Positions 17,510 to 29,653 of a stretch of DNA of 64,000 nucleotides are shown here, in pieces. Location: positions 62,001 through 126,000 of the forward strand of contig NZ_JADMJL010000008.1 in assembly GCF_018780585.1 (NCBI RefSeq), in the 5' to 3' direction. The position numbers and the translations under genes are program-made. The notes under the pieces are model-generated. The model saw only the letters and a list, made by a program, of their open reading frames with translations. It did not search any database and was not told where the DNA came from. The DNA comes from Methyloversatilis discipulorum (GTDB lineage: Bacteria > Pseudomonadota > Gammaproteobacteria > Burkholderiales > Rhodocyclaceae). Position 1 is the stretch's first letter. Each line of letters begins with the position of its first letter.

Positions 17510-18457
17510 ATGGATCGCTTCAAGGAGATAGAGTCCTTCGTTTCGGTTGCAGCGCATGGCAGTCTTTCGGCGGTTGCGAAGCTCGAAGGCGTGCAGCCGG
17601 CCGTCATCGGGCGGCGCATGGATGCGCTGGAAGAGAGGCTGGGCGTCAAATTGATGCTGCGCACTACGCGCAAGCTCACGCTGACGCACGAAGGCAGTGC
17701 CTATCTGGAGGATTGCCAGCGCATCCTCAACGAGCTGGCGAGTGCGGATGCGGCAGTGACCGCCGGCGGTGCGAGGGCCACGGGTCTGTTACGCGTCAGC
17801 GCGCCGGCTGGCTTCGGCCGGCGCCACGTCGCGCCGCTGGTGAAGCGCTTCATGGCGCTGAATCCCGAGGTCAAGATTTCGCTCGATCTGACCGACCGCA
17901 TGGTCGATCTGGTGAACGAAAACGTGGACTGTGCGGTGCGTATCGGCAGCCTGCCCGATTCCAGCATGATCAGTATCAAATTGGGCGAGACCCGACGCGT
18001 CGTCGTCGCCAGCCCGGATTACCTCGCGCGTTTCGGCAAACCCGGGCACCCGTATGACCTCCTGCAGCATCGCTGCCTCGGCCTCGGGCCGAACCGCTCG
18101 CAGGCGCGTGGCTGGAGTTTCATGGCGCACGGCGAGCCGATCACGCTGCGCATCACCCATCTGGTCGAATGCAATGATGGTGCGGTGCTGCGCGACTGGG
18201 CACTGAGCGGGTTGGGCCTGGCCTGGCGCTCGTACTGGGAAGTGCGCGAGGACCTGGCGAACGGGGCGCTGGTCGAAGTGCTTGGCGATTTCGCAGCGCC
18301 GCCCATGGGCATCTACGCGCTGTTTCCGCAGCGTCGCCATCTGCCCTTGCGGGTGCGGCTCTTCGTCGATCTGCTGAAGATCACCTACGGCGATCTGGCT
18401 TACTGGGAATCCGGCGGCACGTTCATTCCCGATCTGCCGCAGCCGGTCGAGGATTAA
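17510..18457 (+). CDS. LysR-family transcriptional regulator
   Basis: A 315-residue LysR-type regulator. An N-terminal winged helix (DRFKEIESFVSVAAHGSLSA ... GRRMDALEERLGVKLMLRTT) precedes a periplasmic-binding-protein-like co-inducer domain (VDCAVRIGSLPDSSMISIKL). It is divergent from aceB and convergent with aceA. Position suggests it controls the glyoxylate shunt, though LysR regulators of this subgroup (CrgA/DmlR-like) govern varied pathways. The inducer is unknown. Confidence 0.9.
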   Translation: MDRFKEIESFVSVAAHGSLSAVAKLEGVQPAVIGRRMDALEERLGVKLMLRTTRKLTLTHEGSAYLEDCQRILNELASADAAVTAGGARATGLLRVSAPAGFGRRHVAPLVKRFMALNPEVKISLDLTDRMVDLVNENVDCAVRIGSLPDSSMISIKLGETRRVVVASPDYLARFGKPGHPYDLLQHRCLGLGPNRSQARGWSFMAHGEPITLRITHLVECNDGAVLRDWALSGLGLAWRSYWEVREDLANGALVEVLGDFAAPPMGIYALFPQRRHLPLRVRLFVDLLKITYGDLAYWESGGTFIPDLPQPVED

Positions 18458-18469
18458 AGAAGAGGACAC

Positions 18470-18505
18470 AAAAAAGCCGCCCGGCGAGAGCCGGGCGGCT
18501 TTTTC
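18470..18505. terminator. Bidirectional terminator lysR / aceA
   Basis: AAAAAGCCGCCCGGC and GCCGGGCGGCTTTTT form a 15-bp stem with a GAGA loop, functional on both strands between convergent genes. Confidence 0.93.
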
Positions 18506-18541
18506 ACTTCAGCAGACCCGCTGTCGCGGGTCCGGTCCATC

Positions 18542-19840
18542 TCAGTGGAACTGCTCTTCTTCGGTCGAACCGGTCAGCGCGGTCACCGACGAAGTGCCAC
18601 CCTGGATGGTGGTGGTCACGTCGTCGAAGTAGCCGGTGCCGACTTCCTGCTGGTGCGACACGAAGGTGTAGCCGCGGTCGCGAGCAGCGAATTCCGGCTC
18701 CTGAACCTTTTCCACGTAGGCGGACATGCCGCGGGCCACGTAGTCCTGGGCCAGATCGAACATGTGGTACCACATGTTGTGGATGCCGGCGAGGGTGATG
18801 AACTGGTACTTGTAGCCCATCGCGCCCAGCTCGCGCTGGAACTTGGCGATGGTCGCGTCGTCGAGGTTCTTCTTCCAGTTGAACGACGGCGAGCAGTTGT
18901 AGGCCAGCATCTTGCCCGGGAACTTGGCGTGGATCGCGTCGGCGAAAGCCTTGGCGAAAGCCAGGTCAGGCGTGCCGGTCTCGCACCAGATCAGGTCGGC
19001 GTACGGGGCATAGGCCAGACCGCGCGAGATGGCTTGTTCCAGACCCTTCTTGGTCTTGTAGAAGCCTTCGGCGGTGCGCTCACCGGTGACGAAGGGCTTG
19101 TCGATCGGATCGCAGTCGCTGGTCAGCAGATCGGCGGCTTCCGCGTCGGTGCGGGCCAGGATCAGGGTCGGGACGCCGTAGACGTCGGCAGCCAGACGGG
19201 CGGCGATCAGCTTCTGCACGGCTTCCTGGGTCGGCACGAGCACCTTGCCACCCATGTGACCGCACTTCTTCACGGAGGCCAGCTGGTCTTCGAAGTGCAC
19301 GCCGGCAGCGCCAGCGCGGATCATCGCCTTCATCAGTTCGTGGGCGTTCAGCACGCCGCCGAAACCCGCTTCGGCGTCCGCCACGATCGGGGCGAAGTAG
19401 TCGATGTAGCCCTTGTCGCCAGCGTACACGCCCTTGGCGTGCTGGATTTCGTCAGCGCGCTTGAAGCTGTTGTTGATGCGGCTCACCACGGTCGGCACCG
19501 AGTCAACCGGGTACAGCGACTGGTCCGGGTACATCGCTTCGTACGAGTTGTTGTCGGCAGCGACTTGCCAGCCCGACAGGTAGATCGCCTTGACGCCGGC
19601 CTTCACCTGCTGCATGGCCTGACCACCGGTCAGCGCGCCCAGGCAGTTGATGAACGGCTCGTTGTTGACCAGATCCCACAGCTTTTCCGCACCGCGGCGG
19701 GCCAGCGTGTACTCGACCGGGAAGGAGCCGCGCAGGCGATAGACATCCTCGGCGGTGTAACCGCGCTTGATGCCCTTCCAGCGGGGGTTCTCGTCCCAAT
19801 CCTTCTGAATCTTGGCGATTTCCTGTTCTTTCGTGCTCAT
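18542..19840 (-). CDS. aceA: Isocitrate lyase
   Basis: A 432-residue isocitrate lyase with the catalytic loop KKCGHMGGK. It cleaves isocitrate into succinate and glyoxylate, the first glyoxylate-shunt step. Other family blocks are [36 protein letters not shown] and [13 protein letters not shown]. The start MSTKEQEI replaces a longer in-frame ORF. A sigma-70 promoter with an embedded palindrome lies ~255 bp upstream, giving a long untranslated leader. Confidence 0.97.
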   Translation of the reverse strand: MSTKEQEIAKIQKDWDENPRWKGIKRGYTAEDVYRLRGSFPVEYTLARRGAEKLWDLVNNEPFINCLGALTGGQAMQQVKAGVKAIYLSGWQVAADNNSYEAMYPDQSLYPVDSVPTVVSRINNSFKRADEIQHAKGVYAGDKGYIDYFAPIVADAEAGFGGVLNAHELMKAMIRAGAAGVHFEDQLASVKKCGHMGGKVLVPTQEAVQKLIAARLAADVYGVPTLILARTDAEAADLLTSDCDPIDKPFVTGERTAEGFYKTKKGLEQAISRGLAYAPYADLIWCETGTPDLAFAKAFADAIHAKFPGKMLAYNCSPSFNWKKNLDDATIAKFQRELGAMGYKYQFITLAGIHNMWYHMFDLAQDYVARGMSAYVEKVQEPEFAARDRGYTFVSHQQEVGTGYFDDVTTTIQGGTSSVTALTGSTEEEQFH

Positions 19841-20094
19841 TGCATGTCCTCGAAGAAAAAAACAACCCGAACAGGCAGCCTGCGCCACCCGTAAGCCCTG
19901 ACTTTGAAATGCTTCCTGAAACGGTGCTGACACCCATGCCGGACCGTGCGGTCCGGGCATCCTTCGGCCGATGAACCGATGCGGGCCGATCCACGAAACC
20001 CGCGAGGGCCTGTCGCAGCGGTTGGCAGCAAGCAGACCGGGCGCCCGGGAAGCCGACCGATGAATGGAACCGGGCGGCTATCGTGACGGGCTCA
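19841..20094 (-). other. Long untranslated leader of aceA
   Basis: No supported gene. Together with the promoter it fills the 446-bp gap 19841-20286 between aceA and rraA. From the predicted promoter at 20095 the leader would be ~245 nt. I could not recognise a known riboswitch or a translated leader peptide in it. Confidence 0.5.
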
Positions 20095-20140
20095 AGTATA
20101 AAGAGGCTTTGGCAAAGCAACAAGAGGTCTTGTATAAGAC
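20095..20140 (-). promoter_or_regulatory. aceA promoter with palindromic operators
   Basis: On the minus strand TTGTTG (-35, 20118-20123) and TATACT (-10, 20095-20100) have a 17-bp spacer. GCTTTG-G-CAAAGC, a perfect 13-bp palindrome (20106-20118), occupies the spacer, and ACAAGA-GG-TCTTGT (20120-20133) overlaps the -35. The TCTTGT word recurs upstream near 20175. A repressor binding in the spacer would shut aceA off. The CTTTGG-CAAAG core recalls the TTTGCAAA boxes of RamB/ScfR-type acetate regulators, but this is only resemblance. Confidence 0.6.
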
Positions 20141-20286
20141 ATAAGAAGTCGTGTTTTTAAATAAAACAAAGACTTGTCTTGTCTGCTCTGTTGCATGTGT
20201 GAAAAAGTGCAGAAAAATCTGCAGAAACTTGTGCGCTGCGAAAGGCGCCGCCGACACCGGGTCGCGAGTGCCGGCCGAACGCACAC

Positions 20287-20766
20287 TCAGATCAGCGGCC
20301 GCGGGCAGACGATGACGCCATCGGCGTCGGCATAAAGGTACTGGCCGGGTACGAAGTCGATGCCGCCGAAGCTCACGGTGAGGTCGGCCTGACCTTCATT
20401 GCGCTTGACCGTCTTCAGCGGATGAGTGCCGAGCGCGCAGACACCGATATCCATCTCGCCGATCGCCGCCGAGTCGCGGATGCAGCCGTAGACGACGATG
20501 CCGGCCCAGCCGTTCTTCACCGCCAGGGCGGCGATCTGGTCGCCGACCAGCGCGCGGCGCATCGAACCGCCCCCATCGACCACCAGCACGCGGCCGTTGC
20601 CCGGCGCTTCCAGCGCCTTGCGAACCAGACCGTTGTCCTCGAACAGCTTCAGTGTCGTGATCTGGCCACCGAAGGCGGCATGGCCGCCGTAGCTGCGGAA
20701 CATCGGTGCGCAGATGCGCAGTTCGCTTTCGAATTGGTCGCACAGGTCGGCGGTGTGGATGTCCAT
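20287..20766 (-). CDS. rraA: RraA-family protein (RNase E activity regulator / HMG aldolase-like)
   Basis: A 159-residue RraA-family protein, start [12 protein letters not shown]. Conserved parts are [40 protein letters not shown] and [19 protein letters not shown]. The last contains the Arg-Asp pair used for metal and substrate in the related 4-hydroxy-4-methyl-2-oxoglutarate/oxaloacetate aldolases. E. coli RraA binds RNase E and inhibits it. Both annotations are possible by sequence. Separated from clpA by a terminator. Confidence 0.88.
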   Translation of the reverse strand: MDIHTADLCDQFESELRICAPMFRSYGGHAAFGGQITTLKLFEDNGLVRKALEAPGNGRVLVVDGGGSMRRALVGDQIAALAVKNGWAGIVVYGCIRDSAAIGEMDIGVCALGTHPLKTVKRNEGQADLTVSFGGIDFVPGQYLYADADGVIVCPRPLI

Positions 20767-20799
20767 GAGTCGTCCTTTCTGTTCGGGAGGCGTGACAGG

Positions 20800-20832
20800 C
20801 AAAAAAAGAGGCGGCCATTATGGCCGCCTCGG
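20800..20832 (-). terminator. clpA terminator
   Basis: GAGGCGGCCAT / ATGGCCGCCTC, an 11-bp stem, is followed on the minus strand by a run of seven T residues. Confidence 0.92.
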
Positions 20833-20851
20833 TTGCAGGTGTGTGCGCCTA

Positions 20852-23122
<2,271 letters not shown>

Positions 23123-23123
23123 T

Positions 23124-23432
<309 letters not shown>

Positions 23433-23830
23433 GGTCCCATTCTAATCACAAACATCGGGTGTGCAACACGAGAAGCTGTGTCGCTTTTCCGCTGTTTCGC
23501 GACATCGCGCACCGCCTGTTCACGTCTTTGGACAACGCGTTCCGGCAAGCGTGCGCCGACAGCTTTCGACGCTTCGATGAACGCTGTCCAAGATGGCCGG
23601 AAAATCGTCGCAAAAGTCTGCCGTGGTGCAGCATGGAAACGTGTTGACCGCCTGCTTCATCTGGGCTAAAAGCCGTTCTGTGTTTGGTTCAAGCTCTCGA
23701 GTGGTCGCAGTCCTAGACCGTTGTCGAGTTCCGGCGCGGTCGGTAGTTCCCGGGGTCAGAACATCAGAACTTGAAGTACAAACATGTACGGGAGCTTCGG
23801 CTCATTTGAGAGGTTGAGAGGATAAGATCA
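23433..23830 (+). other. 398-bp intergenic region upstream of the cold-shock gene
   Basis: Open frames here (for example 23593-23817) lack family features, and I do not support any. The region must hold the divergent clpS and csp promoters. Cold-shock genes commonly have long structured leaders, so much of it may be 5' UTR. A GAGAGGA ribosome-binding site precedes the csp start. I recognise no further element. Confidence 0.5.
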
Positions 23831-24034
23831 ATGGCAACTGGTACTGTTAAGTGGTTCAACGATTCCAAGGGTTACGGCTTCATCACGCCGGATGATGGCA
23901 GCGAAGATCTGTTCGCTCATTTCTCGGCGATCCAGATGGGTGGTTTCAAGACCCTGAAGGAAGGCCAGAAGGTGACGTTCGACGTGACCCAGGGACCCAA
24001 GGGCAAGCAGGCCGCGAACATCCAGGCTGCTTGA
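23831..24034 (+). CDS. Cold-shock domain protein (CspA family)
   Basis: A 67-residue OB-fold RNA-binding protein with both RNP motifs: [11 protein letters not shown] (RNP1) and [10 protein letters not shown] (RNP2). The opening [18 protein letters not shown] is typical. It acts as an RNA chaperone melting structures in mRNA. Whether this copy is cold-inducible cannot be told from sequence. It has its own strong terminator. Confidence 0.95.
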   Translation: MATGTVKWFNDSKGYGFITPDDGSEDLFAHFSAIQMGGFKTLKEGQKVTFDVTQGPKGKQAANIQAA

Positions 24035-24051
24035 TCCGGTCCTGAGGATTC

Positions 24052-24090
24052 GGAAAAAAAAACCCGGCGCAAGCCGGGTTTTTTTTTTCT
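24052..24090. terminator. Bidirectional terminator csp / icd
   Basis: AACCCGGC / GCCGGGTT stem with GCAA tetraloop, flanked by nine A on one side and ten T on the other, between convergent genes. Confidence 0.94.
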
Positions 24091-24124
24091 GCAGCTGGGC
24101 GTCCTGCGACGCCCGCTGTCACCG

Positions 24125-25369
24125 TTACATGCGGGCGATCATGGCGCGCCCGAATTCCGAGCACGACACTTCGTTCGCACCGTCCATCAGGCGGGCAAAG
24201 TCGTAGGTGACCTGCTTGTCGCCGATGGCGCGTTCCATCGACGCGATGATGAGGTCGGCCGCTTCCAGCCAGCCCATGTGACGCAGCATCATTTCGGCCG
24301 ACAGGATGAGCGATCCCGGATTCACCTTGTCCAGGCCGGCGTACTTCGGTGCCGTGCCGTGGGTGGCTTCGAACACTGCATAGGCGTCCGAAATGTTGGC
24401 GCCCGGGGCGATGCCGATGCCACCGACCTGCGCCGCCAGCGCGTCGGAGATGTAGTCGCCGTTCAGGTTCAGCGTCGCGATCACGTCGTAGTCGGCCGGT
24501 CGCAGCAGGATCTGCTGCAGGAAAGCGTCGGCGATGGCGTCCTTGACGATGATGTCGCGGCCGGTGTTCGGGTTCTTGAACTTGCACCACGGTCCGCCGT
24601 CGATCGGCTCGGCGCCGAACTCGTTCTGCGCGAGCGCGTAGCCGAAGTCGCGGAAGCCGCCTTCGGTGAACTTCATGATGTTGCCCTTGTGCACCAGCGT
24701 GACCGACTTGCGGTCATTGTCGACGGCGTACTGCAGGGCCTTGCGAATCAGGCGCTCCGAGCCTTCGCGCGACACCGGCTTGATGCCGATGGCGGAGGTC
24801 TCCGGGAAGCGGATCTTCTTGACGCCCATTTCGTCGCGCAGGAACTTGATCACCTTGCGCGCATTGTCCGATTCCGCCTGCCATTCGATGCCGGCGTAGA
24901 TGTCTTCGGTGTTCTCGCGGAAGATGACCATGTCGATCAGGTCCGGCTGCTTGACCGGGCTGGGCACGCCCTTGAAGTAGCGCACCGGGCGCAGGCAGAC
25001 GTAGAGGTCAAGTTCCTGGCGCAGCGCCACGTTCAGCGAACGGATGCCGCCGCCGACCGGCGTCGTCATCGGACCCTTGATCGAAACGACGTATTCCTTC
25101 AGCGCGGCCAGCGTGTCTTCCGGAAGCCAGACGTCCGGGCCGTACATGCGGGTGGCCTTCTCACCGGCGTAGACCTCCATCCAGGTGATCTTGCGCTTGC
25201 CACCGTAGGCCTTGGCCACGGCGGCATCGACGACGTCCTTCATCACCGGCGTGATGTCCACGCCGATGCCATCACCTTCGATGAACGGAATGATGGGATT
25301 GTCCGGCATCGGCTGGCCGGCAACGATTTTTGTCCCCTCGGCGGGAATCTTGATGTGAGTGGTACTCAT
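24125..25369 (-). CDS. icd: NADP-dependent isocitrate dehydrogenase
   Basis: A 414-residue homodimeric enzyme of the E. coli Icd type, converting isocitrate to 2-oxoglutarate. Hallmarks are [31 protein letters not shown] and [16 protein letters not shown]. Ser111 in [10 protein letters not shown] corresponds to the E. coli serine phosphorylated by AceK, and aceK is the divergent neighbour. Phosphorylation there diverts isocitrate to isocitrate lyase, encoded 4 kb away. Confidence 0.97.
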   Translation of the reverse strand: MSTTHIKIPAEGTKIVAGQPMPDNPIIPFIEGDGIGVDITPVMKDVVDAAVAKAYGGKRKITWMEVYAGEKATRMYGPDVWLPEDTLAALKEYVVSIKGPMTTPVGGGIRSLNVALRQELDLYVCLRPVRYFKGVPSPVKQPDLIDMVIFRENTEDIYAGIEWQAESDNARKVIKFLRDEMGVKKIRFPETSAIGIKPVSREGSERLIRKALQYAVDNDRKSVTLVHKGNIMKFTEGGFRDFGYALAQNEFGAEPIDGGPWCKFKNPNTGRDIIVKDAIADAFLQQILLRPADYDVIATLNLNGDYISDALAAQVGGIGIAPGANISDAYAVFEATHGTAPKYAGLDKVNPGSLILSAEMMLRHMGWLEAADLIIASMERAIGDKQVTYDFARLMDGANEVSCSEFGRAMIARM

Positions 25370-25551
25370 GCCATCCAGCTCCTTGGTGTGTTGTCTGGTT
25401 ATTGGCCCTGTGACGGTGTTGCCGCCGGCGGGCTCCCGCGATTATCCCCCAATCAAGAAATGATGCGACATTCCTGTCGGCCGCGTGTTCCGCACCGCGG
25501 CGTGCGCGCGCCCATTAGAATCCCGCGCTTGACGATACGAGCGGACTTGCC

Positions 25552-27330
25552 ATGAATCTTCCTGCCGGGCAGAATCAGGTTGCGCTGGCCATCGCACAGG
25601 CGCTGATTGACGGCTTCGACAAGCACTACACGCTGTTCCGTGCCGTCAGCGGTACGGCCAAACAACGGTTCGAACAGGCGGACTGGCCGGGGCAGCAGCG
25701 CTGCATCCGCGAGCGCATTCAGTATTACGACGACCGTGTGCGCGAGTGTGTGGACCGGCTCCACAACGAGTTCCACGCCGACTCGCTGGACGACAACACC
25801 TGGCAGCAGGTGAAGCTGCTCTACATCGGCCTGCTGGTGAACCACCGGCAACCGGAGCTGGCCGAAACCTTCTTCAATTCGGTCACGACGAAGATCCTGC
25901 ATCGCAAATACTTTCACAACGACTTCATCTTCGTGCGTCCGGCCATCTCGACCGAACTGATCGAGAGCTCTCCGCCGACCTGGCGCAGCTACTACCCGAA
26001 CCAGACCGGTCTGCGCGCCGCGGTGAAGCAGATCTTCATCGACTTCGACTGGCAGCGTCATTTCACCGACCTGGACCGCGACGTCGACTACATCATGCGC
26101 GCGGCACTCGAGCACGTTGGCGGCGACTGGCCGGCGCGCGAGGCCAATCTGCAGATCCAGGTACTGAATTCCGCCTACTACCGTAACAAGGCCGCCTACG
26201 TGATCGGCAAGGCGATCAACGGTCACCTCGAGTATCCGTTCATGGTCACCGTGCTGCATGACCGCAAAGGCGGGCTCTTCCTCGACACCATCCTGCTGGA
26301 GCCCTGGCGCGTCAGCGTGATGTTCTCGCTGTCGCGCGCCTACTTCATGGCCGACATGCAGGTGCCTTCGGCGAACGTGCATTTCCTGCGCACACTGATG
26401 CCGAAGAAGCCGCGCTCGGAGCTCTACACGATGCTCGGGCTGGGCAAGCAGGGGAAGACGATGTTCTTCCGCGACCTGATCAACCATCTGCGTCACTCGA
26501 ACGACAACTTCGTCGAGGCGCCGGGCATCCGCGGTCTGGTCATGCTGGTGTTCATGCTTCCGTCCTATCCGTATGTATTCAAGATCATCAAGGACAAGTT
26601 CGGCAGTTCGAAGGACACTGACCGGGCGACGGTGAAGAAGAAGTTCCTGATGGTGAAGCAGGTGGACCGTGTCGGCCGCATGGCCGACACCATCGAGTAC
26701 TCGGACATCGCGCTGCCGGCCCACCGCTTCTCGCCCGAACTGCTGGACCAGCTGGACCAGCTGGCCCCGTCGATGATAGAGCGCGATGGCGACACGCTGG
26801 TTATCCGCCACTGCTACATCGAACGACGGATGATTCCGCTCAACATCTTTCTGGAAACGGCGAACGAGGAGCAGATCGACCACGCGGTGTACGAGTACGG
26901 CAACGCGATCCGCGAACTGGCGGTCGCCAACATCTTCCCCGGCGATCTGCTGTGGAAGAACTTCGGCGTCACCCGCTACGGTCGCGTCGTGTTTTACGAC
27001 TACGACGAGATCGAGTTCCTAACCGACTGCAACTTCCGTCGCATACCGCCGGCGCCCAGCCCGGAGTACGAAATGTCCGGCGAGGTGTGGTACTCGGTGC
27101 AGCGCAACGACATCTTCCCCGAGGAATTCGCGACCTTCCTGCTGTCCACGCCCAAGGTGCGTGCAGCCTTCCTGAAGTATCACCGCGATCTGCTGGACGT
27201 GAAATTCTGGCAGGAAACGCAGCAGCGCATCCGCGAAGGCCACATCCAGGACTTCTTCCCCTACCCGGAGGAACTGCGTTTCGCGCGCCGCTTCGGCCAC
27301 CTGCAGGGGCAGCCGGTGGCCAGTGCGTGA
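25552..27330 (+). CDS. aceK: Isocitrate dehydrogenase kinase/phosphatase
   Basis: A 592-residue AceK. One active site both phosphorylates and dephosphorylates Icd, setting flux between the TCA cycle and glyoxylate shunt. Family blocks include FFNSVTTKILHRKYFHNDFIFVRPA, the IRGLVMLVFMLPSYPYVFKIIKD ATP-binding part and LLWKNFGVTRYGRVVFYDYDE, which holds catalytic Asn/Asp residues. Divergent from icd. Its stop overlaps the GTG start of rluE. Confidence 0.96.
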   Translation: MNLPAGQNQVALAIAQALIDGFDKHYTLFRAVSGTAKQRFEQADWPGQQRCIRERIQYYDDRVRECVDRLHNEFHADSLDDNTWQQVKLLYIGLLVNHRQPELAETFFNSVTTKILHRKYFHNDFIFVRPAISTELIESSPPTWRSYYPNQTGLRAAVKQIFIDFDWQRHFTDLDRDVDYIMRAALEHVGGDWPAREANLQIQVLNSAYYRNKAAYVIGKAINGHLEYPFMVTVLHDRKGGLFLDTILLEPWRVSVMFSLSRAYFMADMQVPSANVHFLRTLMPKKPRSELYTMLGLGKQGKTMFFRDLINHLRHSNDNFVEAPGIRGLVMLVFMLPSYPYVFKIIKDKFGSSKDTDRATVKKKFLMVKQVDRVGRMADTIEYSDIALPAHRFSPELLDQLDQLAPSMIERDGDTLVIRHCYIERRMIPLNIFLETANEEQIDHAVYEYGNAIRELAVANIFPGDLLWKNFGVTRYGRVVFYDYDEIEFLTDCNFRRIPPAPSPEYEMSGEVWYSVQRNDIFPEEFATFLLSTPKVRAAFLKYHRDLLDVKFWQETQQRIREGHIQDFFPYPEELRFARRFGHLQGQPVASA

Positions 27331-27899
27331 GCCGTCTGATCCTGCTGAACAAACCCTATGGCGTGATCTGCCAGTTTTCGCCGGATGGCATCCATCCGAC
27401 GCTGGCTGATCACGTCGACATGCCCGGAGTCTATCCGGCGGGCCGCCTCGACACCGACAGCGAAGGCCTGCTGCTGCTGACCGACGACGGCGCGCTGCAG
27501 CACCGCATCACCGATCCGAAGCACAAGCTGGTCAAGCATTACCGGGTGCAGGTCGAGCGCGAGCCGGACGAGGCTGCACTGGAACGGATGCGCGGCGGGC
27601 TACAGTTGAAGGACGGACCGACCCGGCCCTGCTCGGTCGAGCGCATCGCCGAGCCGGACGATCTGTGGCCACGCAATCCGCCGGTGCGCCATCGGCTGTC
27701 GGTGCCGACCTGCTGGTTGGAGATCGCCATCAGCGAGGGGCGCAACCGCCAGGTGCGACGGATGACGGCAGCCATCGGTCACCCGACCCTGCGCCTGATA
27801 CGCGTCGCCATCGGTCCGTGGCAGCTCGGTTCGCTGCAGCCCGGTCAATGGCGGGACGCCGAGGCCGGGCTTCTCGCCGGGAGACACGCGCGCACATGA
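27327..27899 (+). CDS. rluE: 23S rRNA pseudouridine synthase RluE-like
   Basis: A 190-residue RsuA-family pseudouridine synthase. The catalytic motif is GRLDTDSEGLLLLTDDG (nucleophile Asp in LDTDS), with the N-terminal ILLNKPYGVICQF and C-terminal EGRNRQVRRMTAAIGHPTLRLIR blocks. No S4 domain, as in RluE, which modifies U2457 of E. coli 23S rRNA. A GTG start is used because GTGA overlaps the aceK stop and the protein then begins exactly at the conserved domain. Confidence 0.9.
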   Translation: MSRLILLNKPYGVICQFSPDGIHPTLADHVDMPGVYPAGRLDTDSEGLLLLTDDGALQHRITDPKHKLVKHYRVQVEREPDEAALERMRGGLQLKDGPTRPCSVERIAEPDDLWPRNPPVRHRLSVPTCWLEIAISEGRNRQVRRMTAAIGHPTLRLIRVAIGPWQLGSLQPGQWRDAEAGLLAGRHART

Positions 27900-27992
27900 G
27901 GCCCGTTCAGGGCATCTGCTGCAGACTGACATCGATCAAGAGGTCGTTGGCGCGCATCATTCATCATTCACCATCGGGATGTTCTGCCTGTC

Positions 27993-28427
27993 ATGAAGAA
28001 ATCGCTACTCTGCAGCCTGCTCGCGCTGAGCGCACTGAGTGCCTGCGCCGACATGCCCACGCTCGAACTCGGTGTGGGCATGTATCGCATCAAGGCCGAA
28101 GTCGCGCACACCAACGCCGCGCGCATGACCGGCCTGATGCACCGGACCGAGATGCCGTCCGATGCCGGCATGCTCTTCGTGTTCACCCGGGCCGCCAAGC
28201 ACTGCATGTGGATGCGCAACACCTTGATTCCGCTCAGCGTGGCCTTCATCGATGACAAGGGCCACATCATCAACATTGCGGACATGCAGCCGCAGACCGA
28301 AACATCGCATTGCGCCGAGCGTCCGGCGCGCTATGCGCTGGAAACCAATATCGGCTGGTTTGCCGCGCGCAAGCTCCAGGCCGGCACCCGCATCGCCGGA
28401 ATCGAACGCGCGCCCGCGCCGGAATGA
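27993..28427 (+). CDS. DUF192 family exported protein
   Basis: A 144-residue DUF192 protein. The N-terminus is a signal peptide with a lipobox-like LSALSAC, so it may be a lipoprotein. The domain has the usual [38 protein letters not shown] and [17 protein letters not shown] blocks. Function unknown in general. It is followed 14 bp later by pdxH. Confidence 0.85.
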   Translation: MKKSLLCSLLALSALSACADMPTLELGVGMYRIKAEVAHTNAARMTGLMHRTEMPSDAGMLFVFTRAAKHCMWMRNTLIPLSVAFIDDKGHIINIADMQPQTETSHCAERPARYALETNIGWFAARKLQAGTRIAGIERAPAPE

Positions 28428-28441
28428 GGAAAGGAGACACC

Positions 28442-29074
28442 ATGGACCCGATACATCACCGCATCGACTACACCAGCGGTTCGCTCGACGAGACTGAAGC
28501 GGCCGACAACCCGCTCGACCAGTTCCGTTTCTGGTTCGCCGAAGCGGGCCGTGTGGTCGAGCGCGACCCGAACGCGATGACGCTGGCCACGGTCGGCGCC
28601 GACGGGCGCCCGAGCGCGCGCATCGTGCTGCTGCGCGGCTATGGCGAGGACGGCTTCGTGTTCTTCACCAATTACGACAGCCGCAAGGGCGCCGAGCTCG
28701 AGACCAACCCGCACGCAAGCCTGCTGCTGTTCTGGGCCGCGCTGGAGCGGCAGATCCGGATCGAGGGCACGGTGAGCAAGGTCAGTGCGGAAGAATCCGA
28801 TGCCTACTACTCGCTGCGCCCGGTGGGCAACCGGCTGGGAGCATGGGCATCGCCGCAGAGCCGGGAAATCCCCAGTCGCGAATCGCTGGTCAGGCGTGTG
28901 CGCGAATTCGAAGAGCGCTTCGGCTCGACGCCGCCGCGCCCGGAAAACTGGGGTGGCTATCGGCTGCATCCGGATGCGATCGAATTCTGGCAGGGGCGCA
29001 GCGACCGCCTGCACGACCGTCTGCTCTATCGCCGCCAGGGAGCCGACTGGACGCGTGTACGACTGGCGCCCTGA
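28442..29074 (+). CDS. pdxH: Pyridoxamine 5'-phosphate oxidase
   Basis: A 210-residue FMN enzyme forming pyridoxal 5'-phosphate. Conserved parts are [34 protein letters not shown], the [17 protein letters not shown]-binding motif and the C-terminal [10 protein letters not shown]...WTRVRLAP signature. AAGGAG precedes the start. Confidence 0.95.
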   Translation: MDPIHHRIDYTSGSLDETEAADNPLDQFRFWFAEAGRVVERDPNAMTLATVGADGRPSARIVLLRGYGEDGFVFFTNYDSRKGAELETNPHASLLLFWAALERQIRIEGTVSKVSAEESDAYYSLRPVGNRLGAWASPQSREIPSRESLVRRVREFEERFGSTPPRPENWGGYRLHPDAIEFWQGRSDRLHDRLLYRRQGADWTRVRLAP

Positions 29075-29083
29075 ACCGACGCC

Positions 29084-29653
29084 TCAGTCGGGCAAACCCA
29101 TTTCCTTCCCCAGTCTGCGGGCGGTGCGTGGGTCGTACTGGCCGATGCGGCGATATTCGGTGATCAGGCCTTCTTCGTCGCCGACGGCCCGGCAGGCCTG
29201 GCACAGCGCGTAGCTCGCGCTGCCGTTGAAGGGTTGCAGTTCGACCGCCCGTCTCAACGCGACCAGCGCCTCCTGCGGTCTGCCCAGTTCGCTCAGCAGC
29301 AGTCCGCAGCCATACCAGGCCTGATCGAGCGCGGGGTGCAGGCGCACTGCGATGGTCATCTGCGCCAGCGCCTGTTCGCGTTCGCCGCGGCGATGCAGCA
29401 GGAAGCCGAAGTTGTAGCGGCTGATGGCGTCGTCCGGTGCGAGTTCCACCGACCGTTCGAAGGCGAGCAGGGCCTCGTCGTACCGTCGCTCATCCTGCTG
29501 GCAGAGGAAACCGATCATGCGCCAGGCGGATACATGCGCTGGATCGACCGCGGTGCAGCGGCGAAAGGCGGCAACGGCCCGTTCGTTCTGCCGCAGGAGG
29601 GCCCACAGCTGACCGGCGGCATGATTGATCGCCGGCCCCAGCGCTGCGCTCAT
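29084..29653 (-). CDS. Tetratricopeptide-repeat protein
   Basis: A 189-residue protein made of about four TPR units, such as LLRQNERAVAAFRRCTAVDP, YDEALLAFERSVELAPDD and RPQEALVALRRAVELQP. No signal peptide or other domain. TPRs mediate protein-protein contacts; the partner is unknown. The start MSAALGP overlaps the pgi stop (ATGA), so it is co-translated with pgi. The last ~40 residues (YRRIGQYDPRTARRLGKEMGL) follow the repeat array. Confidence 0.82.
   Translation of the reverse strand: MSAALGPAINHAAGQLWALLRQNERAVAAFRRCTAVDPAHVSAWRMIGFLCQQDERRYDEALLAFERSVELAPDDAISRYNFGFLLHRRGEREQALAQMTIAVRLHPALDQAWYGCGLLLSELGRPQEALVALRRAVELQPFNGSASYALCQACRAVGDEEGLITEYRRIGQYDPRTARRLGKEMGLPD

Noticed and set aside
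23593-23817. 74-codon frame upstream of the cold-shock gene
   Set aside because: No ribosome-binding site or family features, and it lies where the csp promoter and leader are expected.
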